Source: Paracentrotus lividus
Lineage: Eukaryota; Echinodermata; Echinoidea; Camarodonta; Echinidae
Length of the DNA: 64,000 nt
Assembly: GCA_940671915.1 (NCBI GenBank)
Contig: CALNVZ010000738.1
Coordinates: 233,157-297,156, forward strand
Direction of reading: 5' to 3'
Shown here: positions 1 through 12,240 of the stretch, in pieces
Layout of the letters: the number at the start of each line of letters is the position of its first letter
Position numbering within the stretch: position 1 is the stretch's first letter
Made by a program: the position numbers and the translations under genes
The notes under the pieces: model-generated
What the model was told of the DNA's origin: nothing
What the model saw: only the letters and a program-made list of their open reading frames with translations
The model's database searches: none

Positions 1-326
1 ATACATTTATTTCGATTACAGATTGGAAAAAAAAAGTAAATAAATAAATGAAGCTGTGTGGAAAAAAAAATGAGAAAAAAGTAAATCATTTCAAATTTAC
101 CCAAAATTTTCATTGTAATCGGAAGGGGGAAATATTCCCAACTCTTCAGTGACGTACACGTACGCGTGCGCGATCCTGTTTACGTGGTTTGTTATTTCGG
201 CTTTTTGCACATTTCCAGTTAATTGACAACATAAACGCTTAACGCTAACAACAACCTTTCAGCACGATCGTCTATTAACACGTTGCAGATTTACACTTGT
301 ATTTGCCAACATTTGTCAAGATAATA
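1..326. other. Unassigned flank
   Basis: AT-rich sequence with homopolymer A runs. I see no reading frame of note and no repeat shared with the rest of the window. It lies outside the foldback element that starts at 327. Confidence 0.6.
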
Positions 327-461
327 GTGGGGCCACGTATGTAGTTTCGTTTGCAAGTCATGTTAATTTTTGGCAACATCTATAAATATGTTCTACTTGA
401 TCACACGAATCAGAAAATATATGTCGCCAATTTCTAATTGACCTCGTGTGATCCGAAATGG

Positions 462-2118
462 AGGTCAAAGGTCAGGCTTCATTAAGATAAACATAATTTT
501 CTCCAAATTGTGTTAAATTTGGTATCAAATTGTAGGTAATTTTATAACTAGCAATTAAGTCTGTTAACATTTTTTTCACCCGACCAGCCAGTTTTGAGCA
601 ATATGCAAATTACTATTTTATGCATAATTCAATGCGTAATTGGGTCAATCTTCACGACAATCAGACATAACATATTTATAGACAATATCAATAGCAACTA
701 ATCAAGAAAACAACATGGGTCATACTATCCTGATATTGCTGTCACATACTGGTGACCCTTATGACCTTAAAATTAGTGCAAAGGTCACTTTATATGAGGA
801 TTAACAGCGTTGAAATGGCATTATTTTAGCAAAAACCTCATTTTCTGTTAACTTCGACCTTATTTCTAGGTCAGTTGTGTCAACTAAAAATATGACGACA
901 TTCATGTTTTTGGTTAATGGCATCAGGTTAAACATATTTATGTTAGTTACCAACACCAACATAGTAAAGCTTATACAACGAATAGGTCAAAGGTCAACGT
1001 TAAAAAAAGATAATTTGGCCAAAGAGTTTGGTTTTGACCTTATAGTCTGATTGGGCCGCATTACTTGGAATATTTAATGTAACACTGTTAACGTGTTCTA
1101 CTTGATCCCATGAACCAGGAAATGTTCGTTTTCACTGACCTTGGACCTTTAATTATGGAGAAAATTCCAAAAAATACGTAGTGTCAACTAAAAATACGTA
1201 GTGTCAACTAAAAATATGACGACATTCATGTTTTTGGTTAATGGCATCAGGTTAAACATATTTATGTTAGTTACCAACACCAACATAGTAAAGCTTATAC
1301 AACGAATAGGTCAAAGGTCAACGTTAAAAAAAAGATAATTTGGCCAAAGAGTTTGGTTTTGACCTTATAGTCTGATTGGGCCGCATTACTTGGAATATTT
1401 AATGTAACACTGTTAACGTGTTCTACTTGATCCCATGAACCAGGAAATGTTCGTTTTCACTGACCTATGACCTTTAATTATGGAGAAAATTCCAAAAAAT
1501 ACGTAGTTTCTGGTATTTTCAGCGTCATGTTATTTGAACTTTGACCTAATCTTGAGGACATGCGTGTCACTGAAAAAGAGGCAAGGTTTATTTTCTGATT
1601 CATCATGTTCATAGGGTCAAGCAGTACAAAAATAACTAAGGTAAGGTTATCAAATTAATAAGCTATGATATTGCCCAATGGGGCAAAGGTCAAGACACAG
1701 ATATAAAGTTTAAGGAATACGTAAGGGCCACATTTGTCTGTTTTGACCATAGTCCTGTGGCCTTATAGCTTAATCATTTTGATAGCCACAGTTCCTTTTG
1801 TTCTACTTGACCCCATGAATCAGAAAATCAACCTTGCTACTTTTTCATTGACATGTATGACCTCAAGATAAGGTCAAAGTTCAAATAACATGACTCTAAA
1901 AAAACCTTGAAATACCAGAAACTATATATTTTTTGGACTTTTCACCATAATTAAAGGTCATAGGTCAATGAAAACGAACATTTCCTGGTTCATGGGATTA
2001 AATAGCACACGTTAACAATGTTACATGAAATATTTCAAGTAATGTGGCCCAATCAGACTAAGGTCAAAACCAAACTCTTTGGCCAAAACATTTTTTTTTT
2101 TAATTTGACCTTTGACCT
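462..2118. promoter_or_regulatory. Cluster of DR1-type AGGTCA direct repeats
   Basis: Perfect AGGTCA-N-AGGTCA (DR1) sequences lie at 462-474, 984-996, 1308-1320 and 1955-1967 on the plus strand, and at 1461-1473 and 2106-2118 on the minus strand. A one-mismatch copy is at 2623-2635. DR1 is the known binding form for RXR, HNF4 and COUP-TF type nuclear receptors. Binding here is inference; the sites may simply be part of the element's repeat structure. Confidence 0.55.
877..1507. repeat. Two-copy tandem duplication inside the foldback left arm
   Basis: A unit starting GTGTCAACTAAAAATATGAC at 877 restarts at 1201, a period of 324 bp, with near identity through about 1507. The right arm has only one equivalent copy, so the duplication happened after the inverted structure formed. 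Confidence 0.9.
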
Positions 2119-2784
2119 ATTCGTTGTATATGCTTAACTATGTTGGTAACTAACATTAATATGTTCAACTTCATGCCATCAACCAAAAAATATATGTCGC
2201 TATATTTTTAGTTGACACAATCGACCTTAGAATAAGGTTAAAGTTCACAGATAATGAGGTTTTTGCTAAAATGATGCCATTTCAACGTTGTTAATCATCA
2301 CATAAATTGATCTCTGCCCTAATTTTAAGGTCATAGTTGTCACCAGAATGTGGCAGCAATATCAGGATAGTATGACCTAAGTTGTATTCTTGATTAGTTG
2401 CTATTGATATTGTCTATGGATTTGTTATGTGTGATTATCGTGAAGCTTGACTCAATTATGCATTGAATTATGCATAAATAGACTTATTTGCATATTGCTC
2501 AAAACTGGCTGGTCGGGTGGAAAAAAATGTTAATAGACTTAATTGCTAGTTATAAAAATACCTACAATTTGATACCAACTTTGACACAATTTGAAGAAAT
2601 TTATGTTTATGTTCATGAAGCCTGACCTTAGACCTCCATTTCGGGTCACAAAAGGTCAATTAAAAAAATTGTCGACATATATTTTCTGATTCGTGTGATC
2701 AAGTAAAACATATTTATAGATGTTGTCAAACATTAACATGATTTGCGAACGAAGCCCATATTCTGACGATTGGTGGCCCTACTA

Positions 2785-3351
2785 TAAGAAGAAAAACAAT
2801 TTAGCTCACCATTCACTCTTTACTCTTTTCAAAGTGAAAAGCCCAATTAGTGCTTGGCAGATGCATTCCCCGAACAAATGAGTGTCATGGTGACCGCTCA
2901 AAAGATTTATTTCTGAAAGAGCAGGATTCAGGATGTCGTTAACCCCTTGAATGCAAGGAGGATTAGTATTTTCAGTAGGTTGACACACTGAATGCTTTTA
3001 ATTTTTAGAAATACAAAAAGCTTTTATGAATACGTTTTAGCGAGAGTTTTGATGGCACTGATTTTCATTTGATTTCAATAATTTATCATAAGATAAAATA
3101 ATGTTGACACATTTATTGATATCGCAGGTGCTTATAAAACCGCAGGAATATGGATTTACATCTACCGCATTTCAGTGCTTCATAATATAAATAGTATAGG
3201 ACCCCCCCCCCCCCCGTGATGATAGAAGAAGATGCATGATATTTAGAAACTGAATAGGAGATGAAAATATTGAACAGTAGGAAAACAAGAGAATGAGAGA
3301 AAGGTAATGAGAAGAAAGAGACCAAATGCTGTTTCATCATAAATGCATGCA
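2785..3351. other. Spacer without recognisable gene
   Basis: Sequence between the foldback element and family A. It contains a C homopolymer near 3200 and only short reading frames that look random. Confidence 0.6.
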
Positions 3352-3373
3352 TACACTGAAAACCTAAACGGGT

Positions 3374-3840
3374 AGGCCGACTAGCTTTAAAGCTAGTCGT
3401 AGTGATGCCCAGACTGACTAGCTTTAAAACTAGTCGGTCACGACGGACTAGCTTTCCTTCAACACGGATTAGCTTTTAAACGCGTCCGTCTCTACGGACT
3501 AGCTTGAAAGCTAGTCCGTCAAGTTATTCTGTCAAGACGGACTAATTTTAATGCTCGTCGGTCGCGACGGACTAGCTTTCCAGAAAGCTAGTCGGTCATG
3601 ACAGACTAGCTTTAAACCTAGTCGGTCACGACAGACTAATGTTAAAGCTCGTCCGTCGTGACCGACTAGTTTGACGGACTAGCATAAAAGCTAGTCGTAG
3701 TGATGCCCAGACTGACGAGCTTTTGAGCAGAACTAGCTTTACAGCTAGTCGGTCATGGTGTAAAAGCTAGTCCGTCGCGCTTTTCTGCCGCGATGTTCTT
3801 GCTGCTGTCTTGGCAGACTAGCATGACAGACGAGGTTAAT
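3374..3840. repeat. Subterminal GACTAGCTTTAAAGCTAGTC hairpin cluster, left end of outer family A
   Basis: Many variants of a perfect 20-bp palindrome built from CTAGC/GCTAG are strung together with linkers such as GGTCACGACG. Each can fold as a small hairpin. Clusters of the same motif sit at both ends of both family A copies, the usual place for transposase-binding repeats. Confidence 0.85.
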
Positions 3841-4343
3841 ATGGCTTCACCAGCTTGTCAGAGACGTTAAATCTGAAATATTAGAAGACATTATAAAGAT
3901 AATATAAAAAAAACATGCATTTTGTCACAAGAATTTGAGCAAAGAAAACAAAAAATTATGATGATATAAATCAGAAGACAGGAATTAATACAGGAGGCAC
4001 AATTAGTTAATATTATGGCAATTATCAAATAATGGGGGCATGGGGCGCATGGGTCGCCGCCATGGCTTGCATCATCATGAATTTTTGTTGTAGGCCTACC
4101 TGCTTTTGCATTTTCGGCGTATGCACTTGTCCTTGAGAGTCACTTCAGAATCCCAAAGTCGTGCCTCTAATCCAATATTATTTTATATTCAGATACAAGT
4201 AATCTAAAAGAAAAGTGGCGCCTATATTTATTATTGGAATTAAATTTCAATTTTCATAACTTAATGTGATTGTTACTATCGTTGTAAATACACACAATTT
4301 ATAAATTGATTTGGCAAGACATAATTCTTCGCGTTGGACATTA

Positions 4344-5105
4344 CAGTGGTGGCCAAAATTATTAGAACACCAAGTAAATCTAAATGATTTCAGTTGTTTT
4401 CATTCAGTTGACCTTTTAAATATCTTTAAAATGCCTGGAATGTCTACAAAAGTCACTATTATACTTTAAAAGCTAAATAACATAGTCATGCGTTTGAAAC
4501 TCGCCCCCAACTTGCCCCCAAATCACCTTTTTTGTGTTACGCTACCAATTGTAAAATCTAAAAAATCTTGCCCATATCAGGATCAAAGTGTCATAACGTT
4601 AAAAATATCAAAGTCTCTCCCTACAAAAGTATACATTTTCTGAAAGGAAATTTCATGAGAATGTCAAAAATGTCATTCACAATACGATAGGGTGAAGTAG
4701 TAACATGTTCTGTGGGAATTGTTTGAATTATTTGTGAGGGGCCCCAAATTTTTAATTTAGAGCCCCCATTTAAGCCCCCCTTTCCTCTGACCCTTAATAT
4801 TTCGACAAATTTGAATTGCTCATGAAATTTCCCTTTAAAAATATACATATACAAGGAGTGTCTTCATTTAATGAAAAAAAAAAATCTTAACCTTCAATGG
4901 CATATTTATTTTGGTCATCTCACCACCAAGGGAGGGGGCGAATCCACCCCTCCCCATTTGACCAAATTTTCTGAAACCTGGCAGTATTTGAGGTATATTA
5001 CAATAAATAAGCCTGCTAAGTTTCATACTTCTACCTCAAATACTTTTTGAGCAATCGGCATATGTAATTGGCATTTTACTTTTTTGCGTTTGGACTACAT
5101 GTTTA
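4344..5105 (+). mobile_element. Tc1-like element fragment (family E copy 1) inserted in outer family A
   Basis: It begins CAGTGGTGGCCAAAATTATT preceded by TA, a typical Tc1-type terminal repeat followed by AGAACACC. It matches the copy at 11510-12155 across most of its length. The inner family A copy lacks it: there the host sequence runs from the CGTTGG-like stretch near 7590 straight into the sequence that resumes near 5105 here. I do not see a right terminal repeat, so this is a truncated copy. Confidence 0.7.
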
Positions 5106-5257
5106 CATGTTATAATCAAAATCTTAAGCTTTACAGGGTATATCAAGTGTGCGTCCGTACAGTTTGCTTATTTAAATGAATTCACATACAGATAATGCAA
5201 CTAATAGTGATGTATTGTTCGCGATGCGCATGTTAATCAATCAATTGTACCACGTTT

Positions 5258-5622
5258 TATTCACTGCTGTTGCTAAGCCGGGCATTAACCAGCAATCTAT
5301 AAGAATAGACTGTTCATGGGTTCTATAGTAACGAAGTATTCAATTCGCCTGTAATTAAAGAATGGAACAATATTTCTAACCTACTCGTGAATGGCAAACT
5401 TGTCACGATTGATGTTATTTCGGCTATCGTATTGCTCTCAGATTGTCAAGCCAAGACAACCTTTGTTTGAGAATGTTGATTGTTTCCAACTCCTATTCCC
5501 TGTTGTTGCCAAGCCAGGCATTCTCCATCAATCTGTAAGAAAATACCGGGTTCTTGAGTTCTATAGTAACAAGGTATTCAATTAGCCTGTAAGAATGGAA
5601 AACAATATTTGGAATCTACCGG
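5258..5622. repeat. Internal tandem duplication in outer family A
   Basis: The stretch from about 5258 (CACTGCTGTTGCTAAGCCGG) through the CTACTCGTGAATGG sequence near 5383 and on to about 5488 is repeated from about 5490. The second copy is cut by element B at 5625 and resumes at 8814. The inner family A copy has a single unit near 7870-8090. Confidence 0.75.
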
Positions 5623-6285
5623 TAGGGTACATGCAGGTAATATGGGCCAGCAGGTAATATGGGCCACCTGAAGCAAATCATGTCGTGACCGTCGACCGGT
5701 GACCGGTGACCGGTGTGAGCGCCATAATGTTGTTCTTATGAACTATATATGAAAATCTATCATCGTGTGAGCATCTAATGCCGAAATTTCTCTGAGAAAA
5801 TTGTTGAAAACCAACAAGCTATATAGGTAAAACTTACGGCAATATTTTACCCTGATGTAAAATTTGATATTTCACAGAATGTGATGGTGAAAGAGTGTTT
5901 GAGGGGGTAAACTCAATTGTTTGTAAATTTAGTAAGCTTATAGTTTCATTTTGATCATACTAGCGTTTACAGGTCAATTTGTTGTAGTGAAGGGGTGCTA
6001 TATGGCATTGACTGCTTGCCTGACATAGCAACATCAATGCAGGTAATATGGGCCGTCCAAAATGGCGGAAATGATTCTGGTACTTAGTATTGGGATGAGG
6101 CATCAATCTCTTTGCTACGATTTTTTGGGTTATATTCACAGTATATAATCAATATAAATAACTTATTGTAGGCCTATATTGATTTGTAGAATGAAAATAA
6201 TATTTAAATAATATTAAAAAAGAAATAATATATAAATACAAAACAAAGAAATATATAGTCAAATTATTTACTGAAGGGTCTTATA

Positions 6286-8487
6286 CACTGAGAACCTAAA
6301 CGGGTAGACCGACTAGCTTTAAAGCTAGTCGTAGTGATGCCCAGACCGACTAGCTTTAAAGCTAGTCAGTCACGACGGACTAGTTTTCCTTCAACACAAT
6401 CCGGTTATTACGGACTAGCTCAATGTTAAAGTGCTACGTATCCGTTTCTCTAGGAGCTAGCTACTGAAGCTAGTCTCGTTCACGCTCTAAGGTCAGCTCC
6501 GAAATGGCTCTCCGTCCTATACTAGTCTGGTCATGAATTACTAGGTTCTTCTAAAGCTATTCCGGATTATTGGATAACCGACTAGCTCCTGATGAAAAAC
6601 TAGCTTAAAAATAATAAGTCAGTGATGCCCAGATGGAAACGAGATCCTCTGAGGACGGACCATAGCTATACAACTAATGCCAGATCTCGCAAGGCCTCAA
6701 TGTTCCAAAACTAGCTCAGATCGTGTCGTCTAGATCGCCATGTTTTGCTACTCATACTATGTCGTTTGACCGATTACTAGTGACATTACTACAGATAAGC
6801 TTAGCTATCGGCCTTTTCATACAGCTTGATCAGACGAATCAAATCTGAAATATGAGAAATCATTTTAAAGATACGAATATATATCTTTTTCACCACATAA
6901 AATTAATTCGAATTCAACCGCCAAATCAATTTATCAATGATATTGATATCAGAATACAGGAATATATACAGGAGGCACAATTAGTTAAACATTATAGCAA
7001 TTATCAAATAATATAGATGTTAGATTTTAAATTGGAAATCAAATGTGAAATAATTACACTGAAGCCTACGGCCAAACAAAACAAGTTAGATCGATCATAA
7101 CGCCTATAATATTGCATTTTGAATTTTATACTTTATATGCTGTGCTTCTAGTGCGGCTGATTTGATGTCACGACGGTACGGGGAGGGGGCTAAATAGCAT
7201 TTAGCTTAATTCAGCATACATTTTGCCTCTTTATTAGCTTCGACTAGCTGATCACTTTAAAAATTCTCAAGGGGGACATCCTCCCAGAAAAAAAATCGGG
7301 TGAAACGGCTCCCAGTGTCCCGCGGAGCTTTCCCCGTCCTATGGCTTGCACATAATCATGTGTCTTGTTGTTGTTGAGGCCTATTTTGAGAGCCACCTCA
7401 GAAATCCCGCAATCGCGCCTCATCCAATATATCTGTTCTTCAGATAGCTAATCTAAAAGACAATTGTGGCAGCATATAATTCTTAGAGATTAGAATTGAA
7501 TCCATATTATTTAATGTTGCCTATTATCGTGTCAGTAACACACACGCACATTTATAAATTAAATTTGGCACAGACAGAATTTGTTTCGCCGTTGGTGACT
7601 ATAGTATTAATCCATGTGAAAATAAAATACATATCTATAACTGAAAAAATAAGGAACTTCAAAAAAGAGTACTCACATAATTCTACATGAAGGAGATCGC
7701 CTGTTATCATCAAAATCTTTCATTTTACGGCTATCTATCGGAATCTGCTTCCTTCAGTTTGGCTCAATCTTCAAACTCGAACTATATATACAACATACAG
7801 AATAAGTACAACATCATAGATCGATTGTCCTTTTCCTAATGCGCATGTTATTCACTCGATGCTATTCACCTTGTATTCATTGCTGTTGCTTAGCCGGGCA
7901 TTCACCAGTAATCTATACGAATAGACCAGATTCTTGGGTTATATAGTAACGAGGTATTCAATAAGCCTGTAATTAAAGAATGGAGAACAATAGTTTGAAC
8001 CTACTCGTGAGATGCATTCTTATCGTGATTGATGTAATGTATCATAAGCTTTAAGATTGTCAGGTCAAAACAACCTTTGTTTGAGAATAATGCATTCACT
8101 TGATTATGTTCGGAAACATGCCGCTCTAAATTTACAATGGAGATAATAATTGACATTGCATCTGTGTGTATTTCAAAAGCTAGTCGATCATTTCAATTGT
8201 GAGCGACATTTCAGCTATGTGTATCAAATCCTAGTTGGTCATTCTAATGGGTAAACTGAGGCTACCTATCCAATTTTATAGAGCTCGTCCGTCGCATCGA
8301 CGGACTAACATCAAGTGTGACGGACTAGCTTTAAAGCTCGTCCGTCAAGTTGAGAGATTTGGATTCAGTTGTAAGCTAGTCCGTCTCGACGGACTAACAT
8401 GACACACTAGCTTGAAAACTAGTCCTTCTTGACTGACTAGCTTTAAAGCTAGTCCGTCCACTAACGGACGAGGTTAGGTTTTCAGTG
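6286..8487. mobile_element. Family A DNA transposon, inner copy
   Basis: The ends are CACTGAGAACCTAAAC at 6286 and GGTTAGGTTTTCAGTG finishing at 8487, with TA on both sides (6284-6285, 8488-8489). It is 2202 bp long and is nested inside element B. Its left hairpin cluster is more degraded than the outer copy's. No transposase frame is seen. Confidence 0.88.
8283..8475. repeat. Subterminal hairpin cluster, right end of inner family A
   Basis: Repeated CTAGCTTTAAAGC and GTCCGTC-type motifs precede the right terminal repeat. A nearly identical cluster precedes the right end of the outer copy at about 9047-9225. Confidence 0.8.
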
Positions 8488-9046
8488 TAATTTCAAATAA
8501 TATATGAAAGTTAATCATTTTCAACATTTTAAGCAAATTCCAGACATAGTGGAGTCATTGTATTTTTTTTTAAATACATTAAATAAACGTGCCCATATTA
8601 CCTGCATATGCAGGTAATATGGGCACTTCGGTGATGACGTCAACATTTGAATATTGCAGACAGGGGGGTTGGTGATAATTGTTTTTCTTCACAATAAAAG
8701 TTAGAGCAGTAGTTATTGATTGATATAAACAAAGATTAGACTGTGTGTCATTTTGAAATTTTATGCAAATTAGGCAAATGAGCTTAGGGGGCCCATATTA
8801 CCTGCATGTACCCTACTCGTGAATTGCATACTTGCCATGATAGATGTTATGTCTCGTAAGCTTTCAGATTGTCAAGCAAAAACAACCTTTGTTTAAGAAT
8901 GTATCAACTTGATTATGCTCGGAAACAGAATGAATAGAGAAGGTACATTGAAACGACATTGTAACTATTTGTATCAAAAGCTAGTCAGTCATTTTAATGG
9001 GTAAACAGGGTCTACCCAGCTACTTTTATTGTCCTACTCGGTCGCG

Positions 9047-9225
9047 TCGACGGACTAGCATCAAGCTTGACGGGCGAGCTTTAAAGCTCGTCCATCAAGT
9101 TGAGAGATGTAGATTCAGTTGTATGCTAGTCTGTCTCGACGGACTAGAATGACAGACTAGCTTTAAAACTAGTCCGTCTTGACCGACTAGCTTTAAAGCT
9201 AGTCGGTCCATTGACGGACGAGGTT
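9047..9225. repeat. Subterminal hairpin cluster, right end of outer family A
   Basis: Same motif order as the inner copy's right cluster, ending in GACGGACGAGGTTAGG before the terminal CAGTG. Confidence 0.8.
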
Positions 9226-9331
9226 AGGTATTCAGTGTAATGCCGAACCATAATTGGCGCTTTTGCTATTGCATGCATATTTACTTCGAAAGCATGAAAT
9301 GTCTTTATTCAATCAAGGTACTATCAGATAA

Positions 9332-10632
9332 TTCGTTTTACTGTTTTTGAAACGGAAAAGCAAAAACGGAATATTGAGCAAAACCTGATTCTGATTTGGT
9401 GAAAAAAAAATAACTGAAAAACAAAAAATGAATTATGTAAAATCAGAAAATTGAAAAAACGGACTGTTTTTTCGATTTACTGTCTTTTAAAATATCGTTT
9501 TTCTATTTTGTTGTTGAAAATAAAAAAATCAAACACTCATAGTATTGAACTCGTTTAATATTTCGTTTTTCGTTTTTCCGTTTTCGTATTGATAAAACGA
9601 AATTTTCCCCCCTTCTTTTTCGACGACCCCTGCTCGCCCGCGCCCGAAGCCCCCCCCCCCCGAATAACACGTGTTTAAGATGCATGATCGATGACCAACC
9701 CAAGTTAATGCTTACCCCTATCTCTATGGTGATGATCTTTTGGATTGCCGATGGCCACACATAAAACATGTCTACCCCCTTCCCCCCCCCTCCCCTATCG
9801 GTCGCACAACGTGAATTTAAAGGCTTAAATGTTTTATTTTCATGTAGGCTAATTAAATCCCCCCAAAAAATATTCAACTTTCAAAGGGGTTCAGATAAAA
9901 TACTTCTTGAAATCCTTCAAAATGCATTTAAGGCGTAGGCCTATGTTTGCCTGGAGGAGGGGGGGCGCCATTTTTTTTAAAAGTAACCAGGGGCATCAAA
10001 ATCACGTCTGGCCCCGGGGTGCGACATCAAGGAATACAGCGCCTGTTTAAAAAGCAAACATAAATAAATACCAAGGAGAGGGCCCAATGGCCCCAAATCA
10101 AGGAACTTTTGTTGTGTAATTTTGGGAACGGGGTCGTTCCCACTCGACCCCCCCCCCCTAATCGCTTGGTAAACGTAACGTTTAGGGGCGCAAGGGACGC
10201 ACATTGCTATACTTTGAAAAGCCGCTCATTAGCTGCATAAATACATAATGAATTCAAAACATTACATTGCTCGGTATACGAGTATCCTCTCTTCCCTTTG
10301 GAATGTCTTTGTTCTGGCTCCTCCCATTGTGCACAAACTAACATAGAGGGCAGGCTTCAATATCGCGTTTCGTCAACTGAAAAGGATACAACGAAATATT
10401 AAACGAGTTCAATATTCTGAGTGTTTGATTTTTTTATTTTCAACAACAAAATAGAAAAAACGATATTTTAAAAAACAGTAAAACGAAAAAAAAACAGTTC
10501 CTGTGTTTTTTTTCAATTTTCTGATTTCACATATTTCATCTTTTGTTTTTCTTTTATTTTTCACCAAATCAGAATCAGTTTTAGCCCAATATTCCGTTTT
10601 TGCTTTTCCGTTTCCAAAACAGAAAAACGAAA
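9332..10632. mobile_element. DNA element with about 250-bp terminal inverted repeats
   Basis: The left arm (about 9332-9590) begins TTCGTTTTACTGTTTTTGAA and includes GTTGTTGAAAATAAAAAAAT. It recurs inverted at about 10388-10632. The interior carries several C/G homopolymers and only incidental reading frames. A target duplication is not clear. Confidence 0.7.
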
Positions 10633-11059
10633 AAGCACGAAAAAATTACATGATTTGAACCGATTGACATCTTAAACCTACCCCTACAGCTGATATGACC
10701 TTACGATTGGCCGAAGGCCGGAAAAATCCAACATCTACTCTCCCACGAGCGGACCGATTGACCCCTAACCTTACCCTTATGGCTGATACATGATGACCTC
10801 TTAGATGGCTGAAGGCCAACAAAATTAAGACCTTCATGAATAGAGTATCATGTGAGCAGGAGCTGAAAATCAGGTACAGAATTGAATTAAATGATGCAAG
10901 CGCGAAGCGCAAGCGAATTGTTTACTATGACCAAAAGACATAGAGGTTCAAGCACTTTGGGGTTTCATTCTTCTCATGAATATAATTTTTTTTTTTTTTT
11001 TTTTTTGCAATTAAGTTTCCAATCAATTTCGCACCTCCAGTGAAGGATCGATTTCTAAC
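10633..11059. other. Unassigned sequence
   Basis: No repeat partner or credible reading frame is recognised. A long T run lies at about 10986-11006. Confidence 0.5.
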
Positions 11060-11430
11060 CCCTCAGTTTTGTGATAAATGATTTTAGCGCCCCTAGTTTC
11101 AAGTTAATTTGGCGTCCTTTAATTTTAGAAGTACTTTCATTGGCGCCTCATGAGTTCAGGATTAATTTGACGGCCCCTAATTTTAGAATCATGTTTGCAC
11201 ACCTTAAGTTTAACATGTTTAAGATCAAGTTGAGACGATTTGGCCCCCCTCTTTGATTTTAAAATCACTTTGGCGCCCCTACGTTTAAGATCAAGACACC
11301 CTCTCATGTGACGTCAATTTTACCATCTCCACAAGCTTGAGATATATCCATAAGTTTGTTATCGATTTGAAGCCCCCTAAGTGTATAATTAGGATCCATT
11401 TGATATCCTAAGTTAGAGATAAATTTAGGA
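11060..11430. repeat. Degenerate tandem repeat (GGCGCCCCT unit)
   Basis: A unit of roughly 45-60 bp containing variants of TTTGGCGCCCCTA followed by GTTTAAGATCAAGTT recurs six to eight times with heavy divergence. Confidence 0.6.
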
Positions 11431-11509
11431 CCCCTTCCACTATTTTTTATTTATCTTTTTCTATTTCCTTTTTTCCCCCTTTGTTGTCATCTCTCTCTCT
11501 CTATACATA

Positions 11510-12155
11510 CAGTGATGGCCAAAATTATGAGAACACCAAGCACATTTAATATTTTAATAATTTTCATTCAGTTGACCATTTAAATACTTATAAAATGGTT
11601 GGAATGTCTTCAAATATCATCATTATGCTTTAAAAACTAAATAACAAAGCCATGCTTTGGGAACTAGCCCCCAAGTCGCCTTTTTTATGTTACACCACCA
11701 ATTGAAAAAAATTAAAAATCTTGCTCCTTTCAGGATCAAAGTGCCATAACGTTAAACATTGTAAGCCTCTCCCAACAAAAGTACATATATCCTGAAAGAA
11801 AATTTCCTATCCCCCTATTTAAGTCCATGTTCCAATGACCCTTTAATATATCAACTTATTGGAATTGCTCATGAAATTTCCTTTTAAACAATATTTATTT
11901 ACTAGGAGCGTCTTCATTAAATTATAAAAAAGAAAAAATAGTATTAACCTTCAATGGGCATGGTTATGTTGGTCATCTAACCACCAAGGGTGGGGGGCGA
12001 ACCCACCCTTCCCATTTGACCAAACTTTCTGAAACTTTACACGTATTTGAGGTATACTACAATAAATAAGCCTGCTAAGTTTCATACTTCTACCTCAAAT
12101 ACTTTTAGAGCAATCGGCATATGTAATTGGCATTTTACTATTTTTACATTTGGAC
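11510..12155 (+). mobile_element. Tc1-like element fragment (family E copy 2)
   Basis: It starts CAGTGATGGCCAAAATTATG after a TA and runs parallel to 4344-5105, including the shared stretch CACCAAGGGTGGGGGGCGAA. It is about 120 bp shorter because a block of copy 1 (about 4655-4755) is missing. No transposase frame is present. Confidence 0.7.
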
Positions 12156-12240
12156 TATAGTCCAAATGTAAAAAAGTAAAATTAAACATGTATACATGTT
12201 TAATGCACAAGTCTATGGGGAAACCAAAATCGCATAGCGC

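Larger units (their letters stand above)
327..2782. mobile_element. Foldback (long inverted repeat) DNA element, TA-flanked
   Basis: The two halves are inverted copies. The stretch at about 540-610 (containing ACCCGACCAGCCAGTTTTGA) recurs inverted at about 2490-2560, and the GGGGCCAC end at 327 mirrors the GTGGCCCTAC end at 2782. TA lies directly outside each end (325-326 and 2783-2784), which fits a TA target duplication. Arms run about 327-1640 and 1800-2782 around a short unique centre. The left arm is longer because of an internal 324-bp duplication. No coding capacity is seen, so it is a non-autonomous element. The superfamily cannot be assigned from the ends alone. Confidence 0.85.
5625..8813. 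mobile_element. Element B, TA-flanked DNA transposon inserted in outer family A
   Basis: Terminal inverted repeats start GGGTACATGCAGGTAATATG at 5625 and mirror at 8790-8813, with TA on both sides (5623-5624 and 8814-8815). Extra internal copies of GCAGGTAATATGGGC lie near 5652, 6041 and 8590-8630. The family A sequence continues cleanly across the insertion. Minus the nested family A copy, B is about 985 bp and has no coding frame. Confidence 0.85.
3354..9237. mobile_element. Family A DNA transposon, outer copy, interrupted by two insertions
   Basis: The left end reads CACTGAAAACCTAAAC at 3354 and the right end GGTTAGGTATTCAGTG finishes at 9237. The dinucleotide TA flanks both (3352-3353 and 9238-9239). 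The internal sequence matches the inner copy at 6286-8487 in the same order, for example the stretch with ACAGGAGGCACAATTAGTTA at about 3990 and 6970. It is broken by a Tc1-like fragment at 4344-5105 and by element B at 5625-8813. Without B it would be about 2.7 kb. No transposase frame is seen, so it is non-autonomous. Confidence 0.85.

Noticed and set aside
3360-3840. CRISPR-like array of short repeats
   Set aside because: The repeats are palindromes of variable spacing at transposon ends, with no regular unique spacers and in a eukaryotic genome.
9503-10204. Minus-strand frames of 75-124 codons with Gly/Arg runs
   Set aside because: They run through C/G homopolymers inside a non-coding transposon interior and show no domain.
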